This document shows positions 37,448-38,067 of a DNA stretch of 38,067 nt, one piece after another. The number at the start of each line of letters is the position of its first letter. The first letter of the stretch is position 1. The position numbers and the translations under genes were made by a program. Source of the stretch: Acidobacteriota bacterium (GTDB taxonomy: Bacteria > Acidobacteriota > Terriglobia > Terriglobales > Acidobacteriaceae); assembly GCA_019510535.1 (NCBI GenBank), contig JAEKKE010000077.1:1-38067 (forward strand). The letters are read 5' to 3'. The notes below the pieces were generated by a model. It worked only from the letters and a program-made list of their open reading frames with translations, was not told the DNA's origin and did no database searches.

Positions 37448-37963
37448 CTACATTGCGGGTTTTTCGATCACACCGCAGGCCAGCCGGCTACCGGCGTTTC
37501 CAGCCGGGTCGGTCATCTGGTCGTCAGCCTTCTCATGCACGACCACCGTGTGACCGTAGATGGAGTTCGGCGCCGACGGATCCAGTGACAGGTAGTCCGC
37601 GTCGAAGGTCTTGTGGCCCATGCCCCCGGTCATCGTCACCGACTCTGGGAAGTCGCCATCGTGATGTCCTTCGGGGTTCTTGAAACCGTGGTGCTTGTTT
37701 TCGGGGTTGAAATGACCGCCCGCGGACTGGAAGCTCGGAGCCTCACAGGTCGCACCGGCGTGCACATGCACGGCATGCTCACCGGCGGGCAGGTTCGCAA
37801 GCATGACCATGACCTTCACTCCGCTCTTAGCCGGAGAGAAGGTGACGTAACCGGCGTCCTTGCCGTTCGCGTCCTTCAACATAACCTTGACGGGCTTGGG
37901 TGCGGCAGCAAAAACGGGAACGGCAGCCAGAAGGGCGGCCGCAGCAACGGATGCAAGACGCAT
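37448..37963 (-). CDS. sodC: Cu/Zn superoxide dismutase, periplasmic
   Basis: GEHAVHVHAGATCEAPSFQSAGGHFNPENKHHG, HTVVVHEKADDQMTDPAGNAGSRLACGVI; signal peptide from MRLASVAAAALLAAVPVFAAA. Start set to 37963. Confidence 0.94.
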   Translation of the reverse strand: MRLASVAAAALLAAVPVFAAAPKPVKVMLKDANGKDAGYVTFSPAKSGVKVMVMLANLPAGEHAVHVHAGATCEAPSFQSAGGHFNPENKHHGFKNPEGHHDGDFPESVTMTGGMGHKTFDADYLSLDPSAPNSIYGHTVVVHEKADDQMTDPAGNAGSRLACGVIEKPAM

Positions 37964-38067
37964 AGTGAATCTCCTTGTATCCCGCAGGATACGTATAGGA
38001 TGCGTCACGATGCAAAACGTGGCCTACTGTGCAACCGCCGGAAGCTCCATCTGCTCGCTCTGGTTCT

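Noticed and set aside
38024-38067. Possible C-terminus of a minus-strand CDS (...NQSEQMELPAVAQ*)
   Set aside because: Only 44 nt are in the window; too short to support a call.
1-38067. CRISPR array, tRNA, rRNA, prophage or transposase genes
   Set aside because: No regularly spaced direct repeats, no tRNA- or rRNA-like sequence noticed, and no transposase or phage motifs in the ORF translations; no tRNA or covariance search could be run.

Overview
The window looks like a GC-rich chromosomal segment, probably from an Acidobacteriota of the Terriglobia (Granulicella/Terriglobus/Edaphobacter-like). The taxonomic guess is an inference from gene content, such as the VWFA-related acidobacterial domain protein. 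I see about 27 intact genes plus three loci with disrupted reading frames. Left to right: end of a heme-degrading/UPF0303-like gene; a divergent arsenic locus (arsR / arsM-arsC-aquaporin); a VWFA-domain secreted protein; an M1 aminopeptidase; a same-strand sugar cluster (GH15 glucoamylase, tkt, gnd, zwf, pgl, glk); Fe/Mn SOD; RidA; an SDR; a disrupted tex; a Sel1-repeat plus J-domain-like pair; a disrupted TPR protein gene; GPx; GNAT; a second M1 metallopeptidase; a Mug-type DNA glycosylase; a class II aldolase; a serine hydrolase; a sigma / anti-sigma / B-box / DUF4097-like envelope-stress module; a disrupted tandem SRPBCC gene; and Cu/Zn SOD. No RNA genes, CRISPR arrays or transposase genes were recognised. 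The most notable non-gene structure is a 111-112 bp terminal-inverted-repeat element, with four full copies and one partial. It is inserted at TA dinucleotides, and in three of four full copies the terminal G of the element completes the TAG stop codon of the neighbouring gene. The second notable pattern is out-of-frame disruptions at four places in three loci. Two of these can be measured exactly (49 and 38 nt deletions), because the gene is an internal tandem duplication whose repeats act as references for each other.
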